A stretch of DNA of 64,000 bases from the NCBI GenBank assembly GCA_024305405.1, contig JAKNDB010000075.1, positions 1,054,001-1,118,000 of the forward strand, read 5' to 3'. This DNA comes from Dirofilaria immitis (lineage: Eukaryota; Nematoda; Chromadorea; Rhabditida; Onchocercidae). The position numbers and the translations under genes were made by a program. This document shows, piece after piece, positions 1-11,266 of the stretch. How positions within the stretch are numbered: the first letter of the stretch is position 1; every line of letters starts with the position of its first letter. The notes under the pieces were generated by a model. The model was not told the DNA's origin and did no database searches. It was given only the letters and a program-made list of their open reading frames with translations.

Positions 1-1082
1 AAATTCAGTAAAATTTAAATTAAATTTTAAATCTAAAATAAATTAAATTTAATGAATTTATTGAAGCATCATTATATTATCATTAAATTTTTTTCTTTTT
101 TTTTTTTTTTAAATACAAATTTATTTATACGACTGCCTTAAATTGTTTTATTCAAATATATCACTATTAACTGCCTTAGATTATTTTATTAAATTTTTTA
201 TTTATAAAGATTTTTTTATATTAAATTATTTCTATTACTATCATTATGCGTTATTATTAAAAATAAAAATGAAACTTGTATTATTATCATTATATCTTAT
301 CATTTCAAACATCAAGACTAACATTAATATTTAATTCTCTGATAATTAGTAATAAATATAAATGGAAATGAACAATTATTTTCATTAATTTCTTTCTAAT
401 TTGCAATACAAAAATAATCAATGATAAGAATGATAACTTCTTTTCTAAGCAAAACTACGAATTTGCTGAAAAAATGATAATATCAATTTAGTAAAATTTT
501 AAATAATAAAAATATATGTCATTATCAGTACTAGAATTTTCAAAAAATATTACTTGAACAAATTTTCATTTTCTTTAAAATTTCGAGAACAAAATTTTGA
601 AACTTCCACTCGAATATCTTGATAGAATCTCGAGATAATATATTTTATACAATGTATTATATCATCTCTGCGTATTCGAATTCTTTTCATTTTCTTCCTT
701 CACTATATACAATTCTCTCTCTTCATATCAGTTATGATGTTACTGTTATGATTTCACGCAATCTTGACAGTAATACATTGCGTAAGATCCTACGTAGCAA
801 ACGTAAATCGTAATTCTTATAACTATTTGTGTTAATTTTTTTTTGAATTTGATCCCATCTGCTATTCTCGGCATTTGCATTTGTCAGTTATAAACATTAT
901 TTTTGGACATTGATCAAATATATTGATCAGTATTCAGATTTATGATTATATGAAATAATATCGCTTATAAGAACTTTTATAATTTATCCTTTCTATTACT
1001 TTTCAATTATTGTTGTAGTTGGATAAATTGATTTTTAGTATTTTTGACTTCAAGAATACATTTTATATTTATCAACGATTTA

Positions 1083-1193
1083 TGCTATGGCATACGTAAA
1101 TTTCACGTCATAGTGCTATGACGTAAATTTCACGTCCAGCATATTCTACTTCATAGCATTTATGTAAATTTCGTATCATAGCACCTATCGAAT
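1083..1193. repeat. Short direct-repeat cluster with dyad symmetry
   Basis: ACGTAAATTTCACGT occurs twice and a degenerate copy (TATGTAAATTTCGTA) once. They are separated by CATAG/CTATG blocks that are themselves partly palindromic. Confidence 0.7.
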
Positions 1194-2705
1194 ATATTAC
1201 ACTTAATTTACAAACCATTCTTCAAAAACTAATGATTCGATCGATCATTTCAAAAATAAATTTTTCTTTTTCTCCTAACTTACTAGAAGAAATACAAACT
1301 TCGCTTTATTTGAATGAATCAACTTATATGCAACGATCAAAATTTCAAGAATTTTATCATCGTAATTTCTTGATCTTATTTTTACGGATAATTGAGTGAC
1401 CAAAAACCGAAATATTAAAATTATAAATTTTGAAAAAGAAAGAACAGAAAAAACGGTTTAAAGAGTTTAATAGAAAATTATAATATTTCAAAAAAATTGA
1501 ATAATTTCAATTAGTTGCTTATACGTTCATATTTAACGTATTTACGTACGTTCATTTAAAAAAACTACGATTCAAAATTATATTTGAATGAAAAGTTAAA
1601 AAAAAGAAATCAAAGAAATTCAAAAATAAAATATAATAAAATTAAATATATGCATATATATATAAACAAATTGCTATAACATTAAAAAATAATTCAATGA
1701 ATATATGAGTGAGTAAAAAAAGTTGAGAATAAAACCACTAAAAATGATCATTTTAAGATTTTGAAAAAAGTAAGTTGCTTTTTTTCTTTTAATTCAAATA
1801 AATTATTTTATGAAATTTAATTTAAAACGAAAGAAAAAGAAATGAATTATTTTCTTGAAATTTATGCCTAAATTTTAACTTAAAATAATGTTTATTTATT
1901 TTAAAGTAATATTTTTCGAAAAAAATTTCACTTTTCTTTATCATTTCCTACAAACTTTCTATGAAATTTAATTTGAATTAGACTTTAGAAGAAAAAAAAG
2001 TTTGATTAAATTACTCATTCTTCATGCTATAACAAATATATTAAAAAAATGATTGATAATAGTGATAGTAATGGTAATAATATCATTGTAAATGCATATG
2101 TTAATATTGATTAGTACCTAAAGGAAGAAAAAGATGATATCAAAATTGATTGATATAATAAAACATAGACTAAAAAGCATTAAAAATTTGCATATTTGTT
2201 GATAAAACAAAATATAATAACTTTAAAAAATTTACTATTTCCCAAAGAAAAGAAATAAAAGTGATTTGAAACTTGTTAAATAGGGATTGATAAATAACTA
2301 TCATTTTCTACAAGCACAATTATTAGTTTGCATTGATAAAAAAAAAAAGAAAGGAGCCAGAAAATGGATAATCATCTAATTATTTTAATTTATTCCTTCA
2401 TCTAATATCTAATGCAAACATTTTATATGATAGGATATCATATAAATTTTTTATCAGTAGAAAATATTTATAAAAGTTGGGAAAATCAAATTTGGAAATT
2501 ATCAATCGAAAGCTAAAGCTGAGTTTGTTTATCATTTGTCAAATTTGGCATGAAATAACGATTTTATCATTCTAAGTTATCGCCTAACCATCTCGATAAC
2601 AATGAAGATAAAATGTAGCTTAATTGATTTGATATTTCTTTCTTATCATAATCAATTAAGTAGACTTAAAATAAGCATTTTAGCTAGTATGCTACCAACA
2701 AAATA

Positions 2706-2707
<2 letters not shown>

Positions 2708-2764
<57 letters not shown>
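2708..2764. repeat. (AC)n microsatellite
   Basis: About 28 uninterrupted AC units. Confidence 0.97.
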
Positions 2765-2767
<3 letters not shown>

Positions 2768-4105
2768 GCTAATATGTAGTTGTTATTTATTTTGATATAA
2801 TTTTTAATAACTCTTAGCGGTGAATCATTTGGCTTTTTTTAGAATTTCAAAATGAAATTTTAAAAATTAGCACAAATATAATTTTTGTTGATGCTTTATA
2901 AATTGTTAAATTTAATTTTTTTTTTTAATCAAAATTATAAAACGTTAATGAATAGTGTTGGCAAAAGGAAATTATATTTAAGTTTTAAAGCTTTATCAAA
3001 AACATGTATTAACATAAAATAACAAAAGCATCAATGGATAAAGAAGTACGTGAATCACAGTGGGAATGTTGCATATATTTAACAAAATTAAAAAAAAAAA
3101 AAAAAGAAAAACAAATTATTTGCAACGACAATTTCGTTTAGGAAAGAAAGAAGAAAAGAAAAACAAAAAACTTGAAATTTTAAATAAATTTCAAGCAAAA
3201 AAAAAGGAGAAAAAAGAACTATTGAAAGATGATGAAGTATTGAAACATGGAACAATCATAAATTAAAACATTTTTTACAAATTTATTATTGCAAATTAGA
3301 GATTAATTTCTTACAGTGATAGAAATGAGATTGATGAAATTTCACATATTTCATTTTTAATAATCAATTTTGAGTTAAAAATTTCATTCCTAATTTAGCG
3401 GCTACTGATTTAATACTTAGATAGGAAAATTTCTGGAATGCTTCAGATTAAAATGATTTAATCGTTATAGAAGAATTTTAGGATATTACCTATAATTAAA
3501 CTTTCAATTTAACGATAAAACAATTGATATAAAATATTGGAACAAATTTAAACATCGCATCAAAATAGCATGAAAATCATATTTACCGATAATCATGTTT
3601 ACCAATAATTTTGAAAATGGAACGAAAATAAGATCCGGAAATTTGAATCAGTGATATCCAGAAAATTTGTTTTTTTTTCATCCCTTCATTGTCATTCATC
3701 TCTCTTCCTCATTTGATTAATACGAGAAAAATAAGAAGTGAAAATGATTGACTAGACAAGAATAAAATTGATGATGAAGAAGATGCTAATAAATATAAAG
3801 AATTTTTGTTTAAAAAAAGGGAAGAAAAGAAAAAAATGAATTATCAATGGACGTAAAATAAAATAAGCATAGCCTTGAGATCATTTATTTTCTCAAATAT
3901 TTCATATATTAATTTAATCTAAATTATTATTAATTATTATTTAATTAATAATCGACATTATACAATCATAATTGTTTTTTTTATCTTGAAATTGAAAAAT
4001 TTTAAATTCTTTTCTAATCATTTACAAAAAAGAAAACAAAAATACGAAAATGCCGAAAATAATTTACATTAATCTATCAAGCAGAAAAATTTGATTTGAT
4101 AAATT

Positions 4106-5660
4106 TTATAAATTATCCGGCATAAAGATGATCTCATAACGACATGGTGTATCTGTATGATTTATTCGATGATATTTTTCACCCCAACCTTTACCAACAC
4201 TAATATTCAAAAACTGAGCGTATTAGCCGGATCATGTTTCGCGACTTGGCTTTCGGTTTTCGCTTTTAGTAACGGATTATTACATCCACGATGAACTCGA
4301 TAACAATACCCGCTACTCACCCTTCTAATTGTTTCCGATTTATGCAAACTAAATGATGATGCGATGGAAATGAACAGCGGCTTATCACCACTGCAATAAC
4401 AGATCAGTAATGCATGTATTTATTGTTTATTCTTTTATTAACTCATTCATTTCTTCTTATCACTATTCTCGTATTAACTTATTTATTTTTTCTTATCAAT
4501 TATTCTCTTATTAACTCATTTATTCTTTCTCATCACTTATTCACTTATTTATCTCAAAAAATTACTTTCAAAAATGAATATTTACATAAAATATTATGGT
4601 TCTCATTAGTTTCAAATTTTCATCTTTTCCTATTTCCTTATGTTTTGTCAATAGAAAATATTTGTTTCAATTTTTTATTTTTTTTTCTTCCAATTTACTT
4701 CCAATGATTATTACAAATCAATGGAGTAATATGATAAATATATCATAAATGATATAGAATATTATATCACATATAGCTATTTGTATAATTTTTCGATGAA
4801 AATTATTTTAAAAAACGAGAGGAAAAAAAATATCGGAAGTAATGATATAAATATCGAAATTCTCGAATTTCTTTCTCATCTTCTCGAAATTAAATAAATT
4901 TTATCGAAAAAATTTGATAAATTTTCAGATTCTTTATTAAAAATTATTGATAAAAAAAAGAATTAACTATATACATACCTATTATATAACCATACTTCGT
5001 TTGATTCATCCGTATCTGCTTGCCTAATTAATGCAAATGATACTTCATTCTCAATATCCCATTTTATGCAAACATTTTGGCCATCATGTACAGAATGAGC
5101 CAATAATCCAACAGCGACAAATTGTCCAGAAAGTGTTACACCATGTTCATCCATACGTTCTCTTTCTTTCCACCTATACAAATGCGCCCAAGCTGAAATT
5201 TTCATATCATACATTATAATTAAATATTAAATGAAATTATCATATCAACTTATTATTACATGACAAATGAATCCGAAATTCATGATTATCATACCAGCCT
5301 ATTTTATTTTGTAAAATATAAGCTATTTAATCAATTCGTAAAAAAAAAGAAAATTTAAACATAACTATAATTTTTGGATAATCGAATGAAATAGCCAAAA
5401 TAGAGTATCATTTTTTTCTTTATTTTTACAAACGATCATGGCAAAAAGTCAAGGCATATTTTTATAATATTTCGTAATTTGAAATATCACTACTTCTATC
5501 ACCGATATTGCTACTACTATTACTACAACTATCGCTGTAATTACAACAACAACAACAACAACTACTACTACTAATATATTACTATTACTACTACTATTGC
5601 TACTACTACTACTACTGCCAATACTACTACTACTGCTACACTATCCCAACTACAACAACA

Positions 5661-5704
<44 letters not shown>

Positions 5705-8700
5705 AACTACTACTACTACTATTACTACAACAATAACTACTATTACTATTATTACGCTACTATTACTATTACTACTACTACTACTACTGTTACTGCTACT
5801 ATTAGTACCATTGCTACGACAATAACAACAACAATAACTACTACTACTATTTACAATAATAATAAGAAGAAATTTTTAAAATTTAAAAAATTATCTAATT
5901 TTCTTTCATTGAATCAAATTATCTATTTGGCTAATTTTCTTGCTAAACATATATTCGATTCTTGTTTATTCGAAATATTTATTAGATTATTTAGCATTAA
6001 AAAAAAAAAAATTAACAAAAATTGATAAAAAATTTTCCCTTTCTCATTCTATTTCTATGCCTATTTCCTTTTATTTATCAAACTAAAGCATTCATCCCAA
6101 AATTATAAATCCTTTCAACATTGCTGTCAACATATTTCATCATCATTTTAACAATTCTTCGATTAAAATCTATACATTTATAACCGATACAATTTGACGA
6201 GAATCGGCAACATCAGAAATTTCATCCTAAGCTAAACTACATAAATCTTTCGATTTCTAATAGCAACAGCATCTTTCTATTCTTCAAATATTCATCTATC
6301 CATTATTGCTATAAATCTAATTGCTAATCAAATAAAACAAATATCAAATAAATAAATGATCAAATCTACAAAATTCACATCTAGCATGAAAAAAAAAACA
6401 AATCTTAAAAAACTTAAATTATAATTAGGTGATATTTCATGATAACATACATAGATGGCATAAGATGAAAGTTAGCAAAAAGGATAGAATAATAAATAAA
6501 CAGTTAATTAATGATGAAATAGTAATGAAAGATAAAAAAATATATAAGTATATATATATATATATCAACCGATAAACAAGTAAATAAATAAAAGATAGCA
6601 TACCTGAGGAATAAATTTGGTTATTGCGCATTGGTGAATCCGCAAGAAATGGCAGTATACGCGATGGTGGTAATATATTATTTGCAACACTTGTGCCTGT
6701 AATTTCATCACCGAAACCGGTGTCATTTGTTATAACTAAAATAATTGAAATTTGGATGAAAAATGGGCGATATATCTTCCGGTATATGAATATACAAAAA
6801 TATTATTAATACTAAATTATCATATCTCTCTGATAATTATTACATTTCAAATATGACATATCAGTATACAGAAATATGCTGTGCTATAAAAAATATAATT
6901 CACTCTTTGATAATTCAAATTCATATTAGTCTGAAAACTTATAAAATCTTGGGATAATTCAAATTCATATTAGTCTGAATTCTTATAAAATCTTGAGTAT
7001 TTTATCACTATTTCAGTATTATAATAAAATACTTATTATAAATTAATAGATATTCAAAAAGCGATTAATTTGAATTTTCGAAAATCTTATCAAAAGTAAG
7101 ATCAAAATTAGAAATTATATTTTCAAAAAAAAAAAATTTAAGATTAAAATAAAATTCAAAATTAATAGTATTCATCCGATGATATGATTATTTAATTATT
7201 TTACTCCAACAATATTTATAGAGTTGTAATTTGCTAAAAAAAAAAAAAATGAATTTAACCTACAGGAATGATCAATAATAGAAACGGCGCCATTTGGGCC
7301 ACCAGATAAGCTCTCCTCTTCGGAGGATGATTCCGGATTTGCTGAAAAATGCCAATACCGATGATAGAAATTTGAATAATATAGAAACATATGTCATCAT
7401 CATCATCATCATCATCAGCATCAAAATATTCAAGGAATATTACTTTACCATTTTCATTAAGATTTAAACGATGAGACTCTGAAAGACTTCCACTCGGAAC
7501 ACCTGATGAATCCTGAAAGAAAAGGTGACGTACCTTTCCTTTGTTTTCTCATTCTCTCAATTTTCTTCTTTCCTTTAATATCCTCTCTCTTTAAATCACC
7601 TAATTAATTATTTCCTCATCTCTTGCATCATCCATTTCAAAAATATTTCACTAACTCATATTCAATTCTTGATCGAGAAAATTGCATATAATCGTATCTT
7701 CGAAATATTTATTTTCAAGAAATGATTATTTAGTATTTACAAGTTTAAATTTAAATTTTGAACAAAATTACTAAAGTAAGTCACATGTATATTCGAAGAA
7801 TATTTAAAATATAAGATAGATAGGAGAAATATATTTAATAATTCTTTAACCTTTCGAGAAATAGGTATAAAGAAGGAATTATTTCAAATAATTTGCATTA
7901 AATGGAAAATATTTGAATCTTTTTTGGAAAATAAATATTTAAATTTTTAAAATTCATTTTCTTCTTGAAACTTGATATTTCCTTCATCTAATACTTTAGA
8001 AGGAAATTTAAAGGATTAAATTCTATATCTTTTAAAATATCTTCTCTTCATCAATCATTTATTTATATTTGTTCTAATAAAAAAAAAAAAAAAAAGAGGA
8101 AAGTCTTCTTTTCTAAATTATTTTTGATTATTTCATTAGAGAAGAAATTTATATATACCAGCGATTGCTTGACGTCTTCGTCTACAGAGCGATGCTTTTC
8201 TCAAATTTGTTGGTGACATATTGTCTAAAAGAAGTAATAAAAAACAAAAAAAAAATAATTTTTCCAATATATTTTCAAACTTAAACTTAAAGTTGCATTG
8301 CTGCAAAATATCTTTCATTTTTCAAAAAATTTCTGCGAAAAAAATATTGAAATATTTCTTCTAAAATAGTATTAAAGAATTATTATTATTATTTGTCATT
8401 CTTCAAATTGATTATAGGAAGCTATTATTATTATTGTTATCACAGTTATTATGAATATTATTACTATCGCTTATTATTATTATTGTTATTATTATTATTA
8501 TTATTAGATAAATCTCATGAAAAAGCTCAGAAAGTTATTTGGTAAGAAATGAAACGATTAAGCGGAAAAAATTCCAAAGATTTAATTTTAATCCAAATTA
8601 GAAACAATAATTTGAATAATAATGAAGTTTGTGAGATTTTAATAATGATAAATCAAATAATAATCCAATAATATAGAAAAAAATCCCAATTTAATAATTT

Positions 8701-11266
8701 CAAAATTAAAACTTTATTCAGTTAATTATCCAGGCCCAAAAAGTTGGGCCAATTTAATCTGACTGTTATAATTGAAGAAAAATTTAATTAATTTTCTATA
8801 GTTCCTTCTGAAGTATTCTCTATTTCTTATATATCACTATATTAAATTACTGCTCATTAGGAAAATTACTTTAAGCATTATAAGAATCTAATAAAATAAG
8901 TAATAAAATTTGAAATTTAATTTAGAACAAAAGAATGATACCATTTCTGGAAAATCGCCAAAATTTTTCAATTCCATTTTTGTAAAATCTTTTAAATTTT
9001 TTCTAATAGAATGAAAAAGAATTCATACTAACAAAATATACGTTAGATTGAATTTTGTGCACAATTAATAAATGCAGTGCCGAAAATCCTTTAGCTTAAG
9101 TTAAATATAATGAAGGAAAAAAAGAAACAAAAACAAAAACAACGATAATTAATCTTGCCATTATCAGATTACTACGTATATGAATCCAAGAATATTTACA
9201 ATAGTGACATCAACAGTAACGATTACGAAAAAAATCGTATACGAGCAGATGACGCTTTAATAAACGTGAATTATTCGTAAAATGCGTCATGCAATACGTT
9301 TAGCACATTAAATCAATCAGGTAAGTGATTCACGCATACCATATTACGCCAATTAGAATTAGATGTAGTAAATATGAATTTGTAAATGGGTATGAGAAAA
9401 GAAACAAAAGAAGCAGTAAGTAAGATAGCATTAGGCTTATTATAAATGGTCAAAGAAAAGAGAAGCCAAGAATTTACCAATGATCCATAATGCATAATGA
9501 TAAGGATTGCAACAGGAAACGGTAGCATTATTCATGGTAACACGACCAAATCTACACCACGGTAACGGATCCAACCTATGTAATGCAGCATCTACCTATA
9601 ATATTACATAGTATTATAAGCGTGATAACGTATGATAATCTGTTATAAAAACCTATTAAATTAAATTACGGAATTAAAATCAAGGAGAAAAATGATAGAT
9701 ATCAGATGATTTCATCATTTTCTTAAGCAATTAAATAATTCATTCAAATTTAAAATGGAATCCTTGAATTTTTGAATTCTGAAATTTAAATAATAGCTTA
9801 TTGAAATTATATTATATTAGTATTCAACTTGAAGATAATCATTGACAATAGGATATATGATTTACCTGTAATTCTTTCCATCGCCATAACTTACAACAAA
9901 GATAAGGTATAGACATGGGTTTATCAATTTGTGGTATCAAACCGGTATTTTCATAACGATGATCCATGAAACCTTCATCGTCATCCGTTCCAGCAACATC
10001 ACGCGAACATCCCGGCATCTCTTCCATCACATCCATTGGCGGTCCGGGAGCACACTGTTTGATATTTCGGCCACCACTTTCTACTGCCTTTAAAGATCGT
10101 ATGATAAAAATTTGCTTAGTAAACAAATAAATGCAAAAATCATCAAAATAAAATAATAAAATTTGCAATGATATATTTAATTATCTGAATTCAAAATAGT
10201 AAATTAAATTAATATTTAATTATTTGAATTGAATTAGCAAATTAATAAAATATCAGATTGTTAATATATTATGTAATAAATTCTTATTTTGAAATTTAAT
10301 ATTCATTCAAAATTGATGAATTATCAGAAAACAAAAAAGAAAGAACTTTTTTTGGTAATTTTTTAAGATGCAAATACTAAATAGATATTAAAAATTTAAC
10401 AATAAAATATTATAAGAGAAGTTAAAAAAATAAAAGAAAATTTTTCTTAATTAACCATGAAAACCTTTAGAATAGCGGCGAGGTCTTCTGTATCAAAAGC
10501 GCGCAATAAACGATTGAAACGTCTCTTTGAGCGTTTCTCGTCAGATGACTGAATGGTGCGTAATCTCCAAAGCCTAAAAAGAAAAAAAATTTCCTTCTTA
10601 AAATTGAATTAAAATTTTGCATTTGAAGAAATCATTTATTCCATTTCAATTTTTAATTTCTAGAAAAAAGCACTTCCAATTTTTAATTCTAAAAATTCCT
10701 AAAGAAAAAGAAAATAAAAAGTTCCTTTAAATAAATTTATTGTTTAAGTATTTTTTGAAATATATAGCGAAATTGAAACTCTTAGAAATAATTGATTCCG
10801 AAAAATGAATTATCAAATATTTCATATGAAAAAATAACTAAGAATCTATCGTATCATATAACAAATACCAGACAAAACAAATACCAGGTATTAAAAAAAA
10901 ATTGAGACAATAAAGAAACGATAAATTCCAAACAATTGAAATCAAAAATATTGAAAAATTCATAAATAATTCTATTTTTATTATGTAACATTATCAGAAA
11001 TCATATATTAATATATCCATATATTTATCATTCAGTTATTTGAGTAATTTTGATTGTCGTGTAAAATATGTTAATTTCGAGAAAATATTGATCAGATAAG
11101 AAAAGAGATATTTTTAGGAATAAAAATTTAAAAATTAAAATAACCTTTCAATGTATCGCCTTCGTTCGGATAGCAAGCACCAAATTCCGCAATCCAACGG
11201 CATACCGTTGCATTTGCGCGCTCCACTACCTCATCCCGACACAAACTTTGTGTCGGACGTTCTTTT
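4106..11266 (-). CDS. SMAD transcription factor, inhibitory type (MH1-linker-MH2), one frameshift
   Basis: Exons (minus strand): 11266-11145, 10573-10465, 10087-9866, 9595-9478, 8224-8159, 7502-7449, 7341-7264, 6735-6604, 5192-4979, 4390-4106. Phases agree from 10573 to 4390. The MH1 domain shows AVESGG, CCKLWRWKEL and SCCNPYHY, and the four zinc-ligand positions (KQC, PWC, the Cys before NPYH, and its His) are present. About 50 residues, including DDDEGFMD, replace the DNA-binding hairpin. A roughly 110-residue Ser/Pro-rich linker follows. The MH2 domain shows AWAHLYRWKERERM, EVWLYN, the L3-loop-like KGWGEKYHR and TPCRYEIIF, then stops without an SSxS receptor-phosphorylation tail. AVES and CCNPYH are typical of Smad6/7, which block TGF-beta/BMP signalling. 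A C. elegans TAG-68-type orthologue is possible but not established. The literal frame stops at 4207-4209 because of a one-base loss. The first exon listed joins the second out of phase. The acceptor at 7502 was chosen by phase over 7512. Confidence 0.85.
4209..4213 (-). other. One-base deletion in the MH2 coding exon
   Basis: The minus strand reads five Ts after CTCAG. The frame entering (KHDPANTLSF) stops at once with TGA. Shifted by one base, the next 35 codons give the conserved KGWGEKYHR and TPCRYEIIF motifs and end at TAA 4108-4106. A sixth T restores a continuous MH2 domain. Confidence 0.85.
5507..5855. repeat. Imperfect (ACT)n / (ACA)n trinucleotide tract in an SMAD intron
   Basis: Roughly 350 bases of ACT, ACA and ATT triplets lie in the last large intron of the SMAD gene, between 4979 and 6735. 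The open plus-strand frame through it is a by-product of the triplets. Confidence 0.95.
6909..6996. repeat. 44-bp tandem duplication in an SMAD intron
   Basis: Two copies of GATAATTCAAATTCATATTA... through TTATAAAATCTTG, a few substitutions apart. Confidence 0.85.
7395..7417. repeat. (CAT)n microsatellite
   Basis: About eight CAT units lie in the intron upstream of the SMAD exon at 7341. Confidence 0.9.
11145..11266 (-). CDS. Candidate N-terminal exon of the SMAD gene
   Basis: The interval has a strong polypyrimidine acceptor (TTTCAG), a donor AAAG|GTTATT and one open frame on the minus strand. That frame encodes a Cys-containing acidic segment with CRDEVVERANATVCRW and FGACYPNEGDTLK. Its GC content is much higher than the flanks. 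It ends in phase 1, whereas the next exon (10573) needs phase 2, so an unseen small exon or a one-base error lies between them. I do not recognise the peptide outside this context. The plus-strand reading is also open but looks less protein-like. Confidence 0.5.

Larger units (their letters stand above)
1..4105. other. AT-rich intergenic DNA downstream of the SMAD gene
   Basis: No coding signal found. The longest open frames are low-complexity Lys/Asn/Phe-rich runs. It holds a (CA)n tract and a short direct-repeat cluster listed separately, and probably the SMAD 3' untranslated region (minus-strand AATAAA near 3890). Confidence 0.6.

Noticed and set aside
3060..3266. Lys-rich 68-codon open frame
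   Set aside because: Low-complexity A-rich sequence without splice or start context, and no recognisable domain.
4143..4165. A second, compensating frameshift near the end of the SMAD MH2 domain
   Set aside because: Rereading the bases shows GATACACCATGT, so the KGWG frame continues directly into TPCRYEI. Only one frameshift is needed.
5597..6025. 142-codon frame rich in Leu, Tyr and Thr
   Set aside because: It arises from the ACT/ATT triplet tract within an SMAD intron.
7502..7512. Stronger-looking acceptor TTTCAG at 7513-7514 for the SMAD linker exon
   Set aside because: It puts the exon out of phase with its neighbour. The acceptor ten bases downstream (ATCAG) keeps phase, though both may be used.
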